Of a stretch of DNA of 28,780 bases, positions 16,131-22,933 are shown one piece after another (position 1 is the stretch's first letter; each line of letters opens with the position of its first letter). The DNA comes from JALCLA01 sp965653565 (GTDB lineage: Bacteria; Pseudomonadota; Gammaproteobacteria; Xanthomonadales; Xanthomonadaceae). The translations under genes and the position numbers were made by a program. The stretch is from contig CBFHAI010000057.1 of NCBI GenBank assembly GCA_965653565.1, forward strand, positions 1 through 28,780, written 5' to 3'. The notes below the pieces were generated by a model. That model was given only the letters and a program-made list of their open reading frames with translations, was not told the DNA's origin and ran no database searches.

Positions 16131-16767
16131 AAGGTTTCCCGAATTTGTTCATATGCGGCGGCACGCGCGGCCGGCTCAGATCGAGTTCGATCGCGATCGG
16201 TGCGTCATCGCCGGTGACGATCTGGCGGCGCCACAATTTGGCGCGCTCGTGCCACACGAACAGTTCGCCGGCCTGCCCGGCGGGCGCCTCGATGCTGAAC
16301 TTGCCGATCGCATCGGGCCGCGCGAAATACGGCGTATCGAGCACCAGGATATGGCCGACCATGTCGTGGTGCACGTTGCAATACACGCGCACCAGGCCGG
16401 CGCGTTCGAAGGTGTGGGTGCGGCCTTCGCCTTCGCCGTAGAGCCCCACGTCGAACTGGTGCGGACCGCGCGGCGCGAACGCGTTGTGCAGGATCGGATC
16501 GAAATTCTGGAACCGCACCGTGCTGCCGACCGCGATCGGCAGCGCGCGCGGCAGGAACTGTTTGCGCTCCATGCGCATTTCGACCGGCTCGGCAGGCGCT
16601 TTTACCGTGGAGGGAGTCCCCGGCCGGAAATAGACCACGGCCTCGCGCGCTTCCTCGGCGCGCAGCGGCTTGCCGTCGAGCGCAAGGGTGACCTGCCCTT
16701 CGATGCCGGCCGCCTGCACGGCGCCCGCCACGAAAAGCAAAGCGATGATCCATCCCCTCCCCCGCAC
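16105..16767 (-). CDS. Secreted cupredoxin-like protein
   Basis: A 220-aa precursor. A GTG start at 16767 is chosen because AAGGGAGG lies four bases upstream and it gives a compact signal peptide (VRGRGWIIALLFVAGAVQA, cleavage about 19). The mature protein has a plastocyanin-like core with possible type 1 copper ligands: His94 in PILHNAF, Cys130, His133 or His134 and Met136 in YCNVHHDM, close to the family pattern though with a short Cys-Met spacing. Similar proteins are often labelled 'methylamine utilization protein', but no methylamine genes are present. A Gly/Pro-rich tail ends the protein. It is the first gene of the cupredoxin-kinase-barrel set and overlaps the kinase. A TATGAT -10-like box lies on the minus strand near 16803-16808. 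A role as copper or redox input to the kinase is an inference. Confidence 0.78.
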   Translation of the reverse strand: MRGRGWIIALLFVAGAVQAAGIEGQVTLALDGKPLRAEEAREAVVYFRPGTPSTVKAPAEPVEMRMERKQFLPRALPIAVGSTVRFQNFDPILHNAFAPRGPHQFDVGLYGEGEGRTHTFERAGLVRVYCNVHHDMVGHILVLDTPYFARPDAIGKFSIEAPAGQAGELFVWHERAKLWRRQIVTGDDAPIAIELDLSRPRVPPHMNKFGKPYGGQRGGY

Positions 16768-16883
16768 CCCGCCTCCCTTGGCGTCCGCCGTTGCATCCGC
16801 TGCATCATAGCCAAAGCGCTGCGCGCTGGCAGCCGGCGCGCTCCCCGACGCAGAATGGCACATCGTCCACAGGAAGCCCCGGT

Positions 16884-17168
16884 ATGCCCAGCATCGATAT
16901 CCGCCGCCGCCACGCCAAATCGCTCAAGGACGCGCGCAAGGCGGTCGAGCACGTGGCCGAGAAGCTGGCGCAGAAATTCGACGTCAGTTGCGAATGGAAC
17001 GGCAACAATCTCGACTTCGAACGCGGCGGCGTGCACGGCACGATCGAACTGGGCAAGGGCGAGGTGCGCGTGGTCGCCAACCTCGGCTTCCTGATGATGG
17101 CACTCAAAGGCCCGATCGAAAGCGAGATCCACAAATACCTGGATCGCGAATTCGGCCCGGTGCCGTAG
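16884..17168 (+). CDS. Polyhydroxyalkanoic-acid system family protein
   Basis: A small basic cytoplasmic protein of 94 aa (MPSIDIRRRHAKSLKDARKA...). It matches what I recognise as the PHA granule-region family: a DIRRRH start, a helix rich in Ala/Lys, then W-N-G-N with F-E-R-G-G-V-H-G-T-I-E-L strands and a C-terminal K-G-P-I-E-S-E-I-H-K-Y-L-D helix. The molecular function is not known to me; the family is named for its association with polyester storage granules. AGGAAG lies eight bases before the ATG. It is divergent from the cupredoxin gene and convergent with the next gene, which ends 28 bases away with no clear terminator between. The phasin gene about 2.3 kb downstream supports the PHA link. 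Confidence 0.75.
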   Translation: MPSIDIRRRHAKSLKDARKAVEHVAEKLAQKFDVSCEWNGNNLDFERGGVHGTIELGKGEVRVVANLGFLMMALKGPIESEIHKYLDREFGPVP

Positions 17169-17196
17169 GCTTTCCACAGCAGCCTTCCGCCGCCGC

Positions 17197-17919
17197 TCAG
17201 ACGTCGAAAGCGTTCGCTTCACCGGCGAACAGGCGGCGCGAGACTTCGCGTTCGCGCCGCGCGATCTCGCCGAGGAAATCGTCGGCGCCGCGCAGCGCGC
17301 GGAAGGCATCGAAGCCGCGTTCGAGGAAGGTCTGCAACTCGCCCAAGCCGGCGAAGCGCGCCGGCAATCGCGAGGCGCGCAGCAGGCGTGGAATCCAGGG
17401 TTTGTGCACGGCCTCGTCGAGCGTGGTGCCGACGCGCACGACGAGCTGGATCTGGTGTTCGCGCAGTCGGCGTTTGCCCACCGCGCGATAGGCCTGCGCG
17501 TACAGCGCCTCGTCCAGCTTGCGCACGCGCGGTGAAAGTTTCTCGAGCTGTTCCGCCATGCGCAGGTCGAAAGCGTGGCTGATCCAGGCCAGTTCGATCG
17601 CATCGGCCGCGGTTTCGATCAGGTGCGTCGGCAGCAGCTTGCGCATCAGCGGCAGCACGCGCTCGATGTCGCGGTCGCGCGCGGTGACGTCGTAGTCGCC
17701 GTACAGATCGTCGAGGAAGAAACGCGCAGCCGGCTCGGTGCGCGGTTCGGCCAGGAAATCCCGGAACGCGGTCTCCAGCCGCGCCGCCTGCCAGCGCTGC
17801 AGCGGCGCCAGCCACGGCGAACGGTTGCGCGGCTCGGCCTGCACGTCGCGGCCGTGCCGGTTGGCTTCGAGCACACGTTGCAGGCGGCGGTCGAGCGCTG
17901 CGGAAATCGGATCGGCCAT
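17197..17919 (-). CDS. Conserved-looking uncharacterised protein
   Basis: I do not recognise the family. It is a 240-aa cytoplasmic, charged, mostly helical protein with no signal peptide or membrane helix. A distinctive stretch FFLDDLYGDYDVTARDRDIER lies in the first half (about 91-111), followed by VLPLMRKLLP, a His-rich helix (THLIETAADAIELAWISHAF) and a C-terminal KPWIPRLLRASRLPARFAGLGEL segment. Codon use matches its neighbours. ATG 17919 is chosen since conserved-looking sequence begins there; no strong ribosome-binding site is seen, and upstream codons run into the divergent promoter region. It lies between two genes linked to PHA or lipids, which may or may not be meaningful. Confidence 0.65.
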   Translation of the reverse strand: MADPISAALDRRLQRVLEANRHGRDVQAEPRNRSPWLAPLQRWQAARLETAFRDFLAEPRTEPAARFFLDDLYGDYDVTARDRDIERVLPLMRKLLPTHLIETAADAIELAWISHAFDLRMAEQLEKLSPRVRKLDEALYAQAYRAVGKRRLREHQIQLVVRVGTTLDEAVHKPWIPRLLRASRLPARFAGLGELQTFLERGFDAFRALRGADDFLGEIARREREVSRRLFAGEANAFDV

Positions 17920-18021
17920 GGCGGATGAGGTGCGAACGGTGCGCCGGAACGCAATTGGACGTGGGTGGTACGGGTCAGCGGGCGGCAAGCATAGCCGCAC
18001 CGCTGCGTGACAGTTTGCTAC

Positions 18022-18049
18022 TTGTTGCTCTAACCGCAGCCGCTACAAT
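18022..18049 (+). promoter_or_regulatory. Sigma-70-like promoter for the patatin gene
   Basis: TTGTTG (18022-18027), a 16-base spacer and TACAAT (18044-18049) lie 30 bases before the patatin ATG. Both boxes are close to consensus and stand out from the surrounding GC-rich DNA. A GGGAA ribosome-binding site follows at 18072-18076. Confidence 0.5.
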
Positions 18050-18079
18050 CCGGCCGCCCTCGCTTCGAGTCGGGAACCC

Positions 18080-19312
18080 ATGCTCCTTCTGCAACCTGCC
18101 ACCCCCCGCCGCGCCAGCCGCGCGCGCGTGGGCCTCGCCATTGCCGGCGGCGGCCCGATCGGCGGGATGTACGAGCTGGGCGCGCTGCGCGCACTCGACC
18201 AGGCGATCGAAGGCCTCGATCTGACCCAGCTCGAAGTCTATGTCGGCGTCAGTTCCGGCGCGTTCCTCGCCGCCGGCCTGGCCAATCGCATGACGCCGGC
18301 CGATATGTGCCGCGTCTTCATCACCGGCACGCCCGACGACGTCAAATTCCGGCCCGATGCCTTCGTGCGTCCGGCGTTCTACGAATACATGAAACGCGTG
18401 GCCGCGGTGCCGCGCATGCTGTTCGAAGGTTGGCGCGACGTGCTCATGCGGCCCGGCGAAGTGACGCCGAGCGACATCCTCGGCCGCCTCGGCAGCCTGG
18501 TGCCGAACGGTTTGTTCGACAACACCGAAGTGGAACGCTTCCTGCGCGACGCCTTCACCCGCCGCGGTCGCAGCAACGATTTCCGCGAACTGCGCCGCCG
18601 CCTGTTCGTGATCGCCGTCGACCTCGACAACGGCGAAGCCGTACGCTTCGGCAGCGAGGGCTGGGACGATATTCCGATCTCCAAAGCGGTGCAGGCCAGC
18701 TCGGCCTTGCCGGGACTCTATCCGCCGGTGGAGGTGCGCGACCGCCATTTCGTCGACGGCGCGCTGCGCCGCACGATGCACGCGTCGGTGGCGCTGGAGC
18801 AGGATATCGACCTGCTCATCGGCCTCAATCCGCTGGTGCCGTTCGATGCCAGCCGCGCGCGCGCCGAAGGCAAACCGCAACCCGACAGCCTGTCCACCGG
18901 CGGCCTGCCGGTGGTGCTGTCGCAAACCTTCCGCACGCTGCTGCAATCGCGCGTACAGGTGGGGCTGGCGAAATACGCGCAGCAATACGACGGCGTCGAT
19001 CAGCTCGTCTTCGAACCCAATGCCGACGACGCCGAGATGTTCTTCACCAACGTCTTCAGCTATTCGTCGCGCCGGCGCATGTGCGAACACGCCTTCCGCG
19101 CCACGCTGGAAGACCTGCGCGGCCGCCGCGAAACGCTGGCCCCGTTGCTGCAACGTCACGGCCTGCGGCTGCGCGACGAGGTGCTCGACGACCCGCAAGC
19201 CTCGCTCTTCACCGGCCTCGACGTCCGCGCCCGCCGCCAGACCCAGACCACGGCGCGCCTGTCGCGCGCACTCGACGACGTCGACGCCCTGCTCGCCGCA
19301 CGCCGCCGATAA
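18080..19312 (+). CDS. Patatin-like phospholipase / lipid acyl hydrolase
   Basis: A 410-aa cytoplasmic serine hydrolase of the patatin family, which uses a Ser-Asp dyad to cleave acyl esters. Seen: the oxyanion-hole glycine run IAGGGPIGG (about 21-29), the nucleophile elbow GVSSG (Ser58) and the catalytic Asp in VDGALRR (Asp226). No signal peptide or autotransporter barrel is present, so it is an intracellular form. The C-terminal third (about 290-410) is helical and Arg-rich with no recognised domain. Its neighbours include PHA-related genes, so granule-surface or membrane lipids are plausible substrates (inference). The transcript start is supported by the promoter 30 bases upstream. Confidence 0.88.
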   Translation: MLLLQPATPRRASRARVGLAIAGGGPIGGMYELGALRALDQAIEGLDLTQLEVYVGVSSGAFLAAGLANRMTPADMCRVFITGTPDDVKFRPDAFVRPAFYEYMKRVAAVPRMLFEGWRDVLMRPGEVTPSDILGRLGSLVPNGLFDNTEVERFLRDAFTRRGRSNDFRELRRRLFVIAVDLDNGEAVRFGSEGWDDIPISKAVQASSALPGLYPPVEVRDRHFVDGALRRTMHASVALEQDIDLLIGLNPLVPFDASRARAEGKPQPDSLSTGGLPVVLSQTFRTLLQSRVQVGLAKYAQQYDGVDQLVFEPNADDAEMFFTNVFSYSSRRRMCEHAFRATLEDLRGRRETLAPLLQRHGLRLRDEVLDDPQASLFTGLDVRARRQTQTTARLSRALDDVDALLAARRR

Positions 19313-19328
19313 CGCGGCGCGCTCTTCC

Positions 19329-19349
19329 ATTCCCGATTCCCGATTCCCG
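19329..19349. repeat. Short GATTCCC tandem repeat (Xanthomonad type)
   Basis: Three units of ATTCCCG in tandem just after the patatin stop. The same motif forms both arms of the inverted repeat at 27612-27690 and appears in decayed form at 1-20. The rest of the 163-base gap up to the phasin gene shows a GGCGG/CCGCC hairpin and a good ribosome-binding site, but no convincing promoter. Confidence 0.7.
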
Positions 19350-19475
19350 CTGCGGCCGCAGCGATCGCGCACCCACGCGCCGCTTAGTGTGATTATTCTA
19401 GCCACGCGGCCTAGATTGCCGTAACGAGCGGCGGTGTCATCCGCCAACAAGAAAAACATTCGGGAGGGAAGTGTC

Positions 19476-20000
19476 ATGGCCAAACTCAAATCCGGCGCCA
19501 AAGCCAAGGCGACGCCGAAAGCGTCCGAAGGCCTGCCGCGTTCGATCATGGATTCCGCGCAACAGATTTGGCTCGCCGGCATGGGCGCCTTCGGACGCGC
19601 GCAGGAAGAAGGCACCAAGCTGTTCGAGTCGCTGGTGAAGGAAGGCACGACGTTGGAACAGAAGACCCGCAAATTCGCCGGCGGTGGCGTCGATGCGGTG
19701 CGCGATGCGGTGGAAAACCGCGTCGGTGCCGTCAAGGAACGCGCGGCCGACACCTGGGATCGACTCGAAAAAGTATTCGAAGATCGCGTCCAGCGCGCGC
19801 TGACCCGCCTGGGCGTGCCGAGCCGCGACGACCTGCAGCACCTGAGCACGCGCGTCGAACAACTCAACGCCGAACTGCGCAAACTCGGCGCCAAACCGGC
19901 GCCGGCCCCGCGCCCCACCGCCACCGTGCGTCCGGCCACCAAGCAGTCGCCGCGCAAGGCGCCGGCGAAGGGGCGCCGCATCAAGGATCTCACCGAATAA
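19476..20000 (+). CDS. Phasin family protein (PHA granule-associated)
   Basis: A 174-aa protein that by family coats polyhydroxyalkanoate granules. Order: a basic N-terminal lead (MAKLKSGAKAKATPKASEGLP), a helical amphipathic phasin domain (about 22-120) with QQIWLAGMGAFGRAQEEG and a likely coiled coil around residues 75-140, and a C-terminal Pro/Ala/Lys tail (KSPRKAPAKGRRIK type) like that of PhaF-class proteins, which bind DNA or the nucleoid. ATG 19476 follows a strong GGGAGGGAAG ribosome-binding site; an in-frame ATG 14 codons upstream lacks one. A strong terminator ends the gene, so it is probably transcribed alone. No PHA synthase is in the window. Confidence 0.85.
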   Translation: MAKLKSGAKAKATPKASEGLPRSIMDSAQQIWLAGMGAFGRAQEEGTKLFESLVKEGTTLEQKTRKFAGGGVDAVRDAVENRVGAVKERAADTWDRLEKVFEDRVQRALTRLGVPSRDDLQHLSTRVEQLNAELRKLGAKPAPAPRPTATVRPATKQSPRKAPAKGRRIKDLTE

Positions 20001-20011
20001 GCACCTGCATC

Positions 20012-20033
20012 GCGACGGCCGTCCGGCCGTCGC
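20012..20033. other. Perfect inverted repeat after the phasin stop
   Basis: GCGACGGCCG, two bases (TC), then CGGCCGTCGC: a 10-bp perfect palindrome arm pair just after the phasin stop and before the terminator. No T-run follows, so it is more likely an RNA-stabilising stem or a protein site than a terminator. Confidence 0.5.
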
Positions 20034-20042
20034 ACGATTGAC

Positions 20043-20110
20043 GCCCGCCAGCCAACCAGAACGCCGTTAGCTCCCTCCCCTACGGCTTCCGGCTGGCGGG
20101 CTTCTTCTTT
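20043..20110 (+). terminator. Intrinsic terminator of the phasin gene, with C/U-rich loop
   Basis: An 11-bp perfect stem GCCCGCCAGCC/GGCTGGCGGGC (20043-20053 and 20091-20101) is followed by TTCTTCTTT. The 37-base loop is unusually large and contains TCCCTCCC (20072-20079), which is exactly complementary to GGGAGGGA in the phasin ribosome-binding site (19462-19469). Confidence 0.8.
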
Positions 20111-20179
20111 GTCGCCGCGCTCAACGTTTTCGCGCCATGCGGGCGCTAGAATCGGTCCCCTTTCGACGCCGGGGATCGC

Positions 20180-21166
20180 ATGACGTTGTCGGGCCAGCAC
20201 TACCTGTTCGCCTTCGCCATCGCACTGCTCGCCGGCCTCGTCGCCGCGGGCGGCTTCGGCCTCTGGCGCCGCGGCCGCATCGAAGCGCGCGCCGGCATCG
20301 GCGCCTTGTGCGCGATGAAGTGGCGCGACTACAGCCACCTCGTCGAAGACCTGCTGCGCGAACGCGGCTTCCGCCGCAGCGACGAAGCGCGCCGTCCCGG
20401 CGATGGTGGTTTCGACCTGATGATGGAGCGCGGCAGCGCGCGCTACCTGGTCGACTGCAAGAACGGCGGCACCCATCACATCACCGAACAAGCGGTGCGC
20501 GACCTCGCCGCGCTGATGGAAATGCATGGCGCCGAAGGGGCGGTCTTCGCCACCACCGGCGTCGCCGACACCGCCGCCCTGCAACTGGCCGCCAACCGCC
20601 GCATCGAAGTCCTCGCCGGCCAGAGCCTGTGGCAACAGATCAAACCCTGGCTGCCGCACGACCTGCGCGACGAAATCGCCCGCAGCGCGCGCACGGCACG
20701 CACGAAACGGGCGGCATTGAGCGCGGCCGTTGCGCTGGCCTGTGGCGTGCTGGCGCTGGCTCTCGCACCGATGCTGCAACCCCAACCGATTTCCGAAGTT
20801 CCGCAAGCCGCGGCCGACACCACACCGGCCCTCCCCCCGGCAACCACGCCCGCGCGCGCACCGGCCACCGCCGCCTCTTTTCCCGAGGTCCCCGACCTCA
20901 CCCCCGAACAGCTGGCCGCCCGCCGCGCCAGCGCCGTAATGGAAGTCCGCGGCATGCCCTCGGTAGCGAACGCCGCGTGGTCGACCCAATCGACCTTCGT
21001 GGTGACCTTGCACCGTGCGCGCTCCGAAGTACCGGCCGAATTCTTCGACGATATCTGCCGACGCTTGTTGCAGTACGAGGAAATGCGCTTTACGCGGTTG
21101 CAAGTGGAGACGCAGGGGACACCTGGGGAGGCGGATGTGCCCGTTAGGTGGAGGCAATGTCGGTGA
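20180..21166 (+). CDS. Membrane-anchored protein with Mrr-type nuclease domain
   Basis: A 328-aa protein with an N-terminal TM helix (about 8-28), an Mrr-like PD-(D/E)XK domain (about 46-155: MKWRDYSHLVEDLLRERGF, GDGGFDL with Asp79, YLVDCK with Asp92 and Lys94), a second TM (about 179-198), a Pro/Ala/Thr-rich linker (about 200-240) and a small C-terminal domain (about 243-315). The nuclease core keeps its catalytic pattern, though VDCK replaces the commoner VQCK or VECK. The topology would place the nuclease domain in the cytoplasm at the membrane and the C-terminal domain in the periplasm (inference). No methyltransferase is nearby, so it is not a standard restriction system. A TAGAAT -10-like box lies at 20147-20152. 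The function is unknown; DNA uptake, phage defence or DNA repair are all open. Confidence 0.78.
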   Translation: MTLSGQHYLFAFAIALLAGLVAAGGFGLWRRGRIEARAGIGALCAMKWRDYSHLVEDLLRERGFRRSDEARRPGDGGFDLMMERGSARYLVDCKNGGTHHITEQAVRDLAALMEMHGAEGAVFATTGVADTAALQLAANRRIEVLAGQSLWQQIKPWLPHDLRDEIARSARTARTKRAALSAAVALACGVLALALAPMLQPQPISEVPQAAADTTPALPPATTPARAPATAASFPEVPDLTPEQLAARRASAVMEVRGMPSVANAAWSTQSTFVVTLHRARSEVPAEFFDDICRRLLQYEEMRFTRLQVETQGTPGEADVPVRWRQCR

Positions 21167-21225
21167 TGGAGGCTTTTTGCGAGTTCGGGACACTGTAGTT
21201 CGCTGATTCATAGCGAATCGTGGGA

Positions 21226-21497
21226 CAGTGACTTTGAAGCGTGGTTTTCGCGAATTCACCCCAATCCCGTCATTCCCGCGCAGGCGGGAACCCAGTGATT
21301 TTGAGGCGCTCCGCTCTTCTCGAAGCACAGCAATCTCGTCATTCCCGCCCTTCGACCGGCTCAAGACAGGCTTGAAGGAGAGGGAGAAGTGTCGCGCCTT
21401 GCGACAGCGGAACGCTTCAAAGTCACTAGATCCCGCCTGCGCGGGAATGACGGGATTGGTAGCGGTATTGCGAAAACCGAACGCTTCAAAGTCACTG
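21226..21497. repeat. Large palindromic composite interspersed repeat
   Basis: Outer ends CAGTGACTTTGAAGCG (21226-21241) and CGCTTCAAAGTCACTG (21482-21497) are perfect 16-bp inverted repeats. Inside, 21262-21313 and 21407-21458 are again inverted copies over about 52 bases with roughly six differences, both carrying CATTCCCGCGCAGGCGGGA. The centre holds a partial third copy (CTCGTCATTCCCGCCC) and a TTCGACCGGCTCAAGACAGG phrase. It occupies most of the 497-base gap between the Mrr-like gene and lexA2; the remaining 21498-21643 shows only AT-richer DNA leading to the operator. It has no coding capacity and is a MITE-like or REP-derived element. Confidence 0.85.
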
Positions 21498-21643
21498 TTC
21501 CCGCGCGAACCCAAGCCACCCCGCCCGGAATAAACCTCGCCTCAACTAATCCTCCGAACTCCTTATTTCAGAACAAGAAATCCGCTCTCCTCATCCCGCG
21601 TCCCGACGCCAAATCCCCCGTCGCTAAACCGTTCGTCGCCGAC

Positions 21644-21663
21644 AGGTGTATAAATATACACCT
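21644..21663. promoter_or_regulatory. LexA2 operator (SOS box) overlapping the lexA2 promoter
   Basis: AGGTGTATAAATATACACCT is a palindrome with perfect 9-bp arms around AA, ending exactly at the lexA2 ATG. Its core TGTATAAATATACA differs at two symmetric positions from TGTACAAATGTACA, the LexA2 box I recall reported for Xanthomonas. A TATAAA -10-like box (21649-21654) lies inside it, so repressor binding would block RNA polymerase directly. Confidence 0.85.
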
Positions 21664-22272
21664 ATGCGCACCCCCACCCCCCGCCAGCTCCAGATCCTCG
21701 ACTTCCTCGCCACCCGCCTGGCGCAGACCGGCGGTGCGCCTTCGCTGAGCGAGGTGGCGCTGGCGTTCGGCATCAACGTCAATGCCGCGCGCAAACATCT
21801 GCAGGCGCTGCAGGCCAAGGGGCTGATCGAGCGCTCGGCCGGGCTGGCGCGCAGCGTGCGGATGCCGGCACAGAATCCCGGGTTCGATGCACTGTCGCTA
21901 CCGCTCGTGGGGCGGGTCGCGGCGGGCTCGCCGATTCTTTCGGAAGGCAATATCGAGGCGAATTTCACCGTGGATCCGGCGCTGTTCCGCCCGCGTCCGC
22001 ATTTCCTGTTGCGGGTGGAAGGCCACAGCATGATCGGTGCGGGCATCGACGATGGCGATCTGATCGCGGTGCATCGCACGCCGGTGGCCGAGCCCGGCCG
22101 CATCGTGGTGGCGCGGCTCGATGACGAGATCACGGTGAAGCGCTTGCAGCGCGATGCCGACGGCTGGGTGCTGCTGTCGGCGAATCCGGATTTCGCGCCG
22201 ATCCGCGTCGCGGCCACGCTGCGCGAGTTCGCGATCGAAGGCCTCTACGTCGGCGCGATCAAGCGCGCCTGA
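21664..22272 (+). CDS. lexA2: LexA family SOS repressor (LexA2)
   Basis: A 202-aa repressor of damage-inducible genes. The N-terminal winged helix-turn-helix (about 1-65) begins MRTPTPRQLQILDFL and includes PSLSEVALAFGINVNAARKHL. The self-cleavage site is Ala87-Gly88 in RVAAGSP, and the latent protease keeps Ser122 (GHSMIG) and Lys159 (ITVKRL). The recognition helix (NVNAARKHLQAL) differs from E. coli LexA, in line with a different operator. ATG 21664 directly follows the operator, with no ribosome-binding site between; if the -10 is TATAAA at 21649 the message would be leaderless. An in-frame GTG at 21646 inside the operator is an alternative. It heads the imuA-imuB-dnaE2 cassette, 24 bases before imuA, so the repressor controls its own operon. 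Confidence 0.93.
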   Translation: MRTPTPRQLQILDFLATRLAQTGGAPSLSEVALAFGINVNAARKHLQALQAKGLIERSAGLARSVRMPAQNPGFDALSLPLVGRVAAGSPILSEGNIEANFTVDPALFRPRPHFLLRVEGHSMIGAGIDDGDLIAVHRTPVAEPGRIVVARLDDEITVKRLQRDADGWVLLSANPDFAPIRVAATLREFAIEGLYVGAIKRA

Positions 22273-22296
22273 TTTTTATCCGATTTTATCCCGACC

Positions 22297-22920
22297 ATGG
22301 CCGCCGTCGTCCTGCTCGCCGATGTGTTGAACGACCGCCGCGTTTTCCGCGGCGGCCGGCCGCTCGCGCGCGAACGCGATGCCACGCCGAGCGGCTTCGC
22401 GGCGCTCGACGACGCCTTGCCGTGGAATGGTTTCCCGCGCGGCGCGCTCACCGAAATCCTGCTGCCGGCCCCCGGCCTGGGCGAGATCGATCTGCTGGCT
22501 CGATCGTGGGCGCGCATCGGCGAAAAGGAACGCCTCGCCTTCGTCGCCCCGCCCTGCATTCCGTATGCGCCGGCCCTGCTGCGTGCGCGCTGGCCGCTGG
22601 CGCGTTTCGCCTGGATCGAAGCGCCCGCCGCGCAAGCCGCATGGGCCGCCGAACAATGCCTGCGTGCGGGCTGCCTGGGCGCCGTCGCGTTCTGGTTGCC
22701 CGGCGGCGACGATAAAAGTCTGCGCCGGCTGCAATTGGCCGCCGCAGAAGGCAGCGCGCACGCATTCGCGTTCCGGCCGCTGCGGCATGCGGCGAATGCC
22801 AGTCCGGCCGCGCTGCGTCTCGTGCTCGAACCCACGCCCGGCCTGTTGCGCGTGCGCGTGCTCAAATGCCGCGGCGCGGTGGCGCCGGCGGTCGCGCTGC
22901 AGCGCGATCGCTCGCACTGA
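22297..22920 (+). CDS. imuA: Translesion synthesis cassette protein ImuA
   Basis: A 207-aa RecA/SulA-like protein of the SOS mutagenesis cassette, thought to support the ImuB-DnaE2 mutasome. Seen: a typical start (VVLLADVLNDRRVFRGGRPLA), PSGFAALDDALPWNGFPRGALTEIL (about 31-55) and RLQLAAAEGSAHAFAFRPL (about 143-161). The position of the RecA Walker A reads PAPGLGEID, without the GK(T/S), so ATP binding by the usual loop is unlikely. No ribosome-binding site is evident before the ATG; the 24-base gap contains TTTTATCC twice. It is co-transcribed with lexA2, and the stop lies 13 bases before imuB. Confidence 0.9.
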   Translation: MAAVVLLADVLNDRRVFRGGRPLARERDATPSGFAALDDALPWNGFPRGALTEILLPAPGLGEIDLLARSWARIGEKERLAFVAPPCIPYAPALLRARWPLARFAWIEAPAAQAAWAAEQCLRAGCLGAVAFWLPGGDDKSLRRLQLAAAEGSAHAFAFRPLRHAANASPAALRLVLEPTPGLLRVRVLKCRGAVAPAVALQRDRSH

Positions 22921-22933
22921 AAGCGCCGCCGTC

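Noticed and set aside
13407..16217. 936-codon open frame on the plus strand
   Set aside because: Antisense to the sensor kinase; low-complexity composition and no motif.
16768..16863. Longer start for the cupredoxin-like protein at ATG 16863
   Set aside because: It would bury the signal peptide behind 32 residues, whereas the GTG at 16767 has a strong ribosome-binding site.
19400..19420. Possible sigma-54 promoter before the phasin gene
   Set aside because: The GG and GC elements are eight bases apart rather than ten, and the flanking consensus is absent.
17975..21514. 1179-codon open frame on the minus strand
   Set aside because: Runs antisense through the patatin, phasin and Mrr-like genes and through non-coding repeats; no domain and no sensible start.
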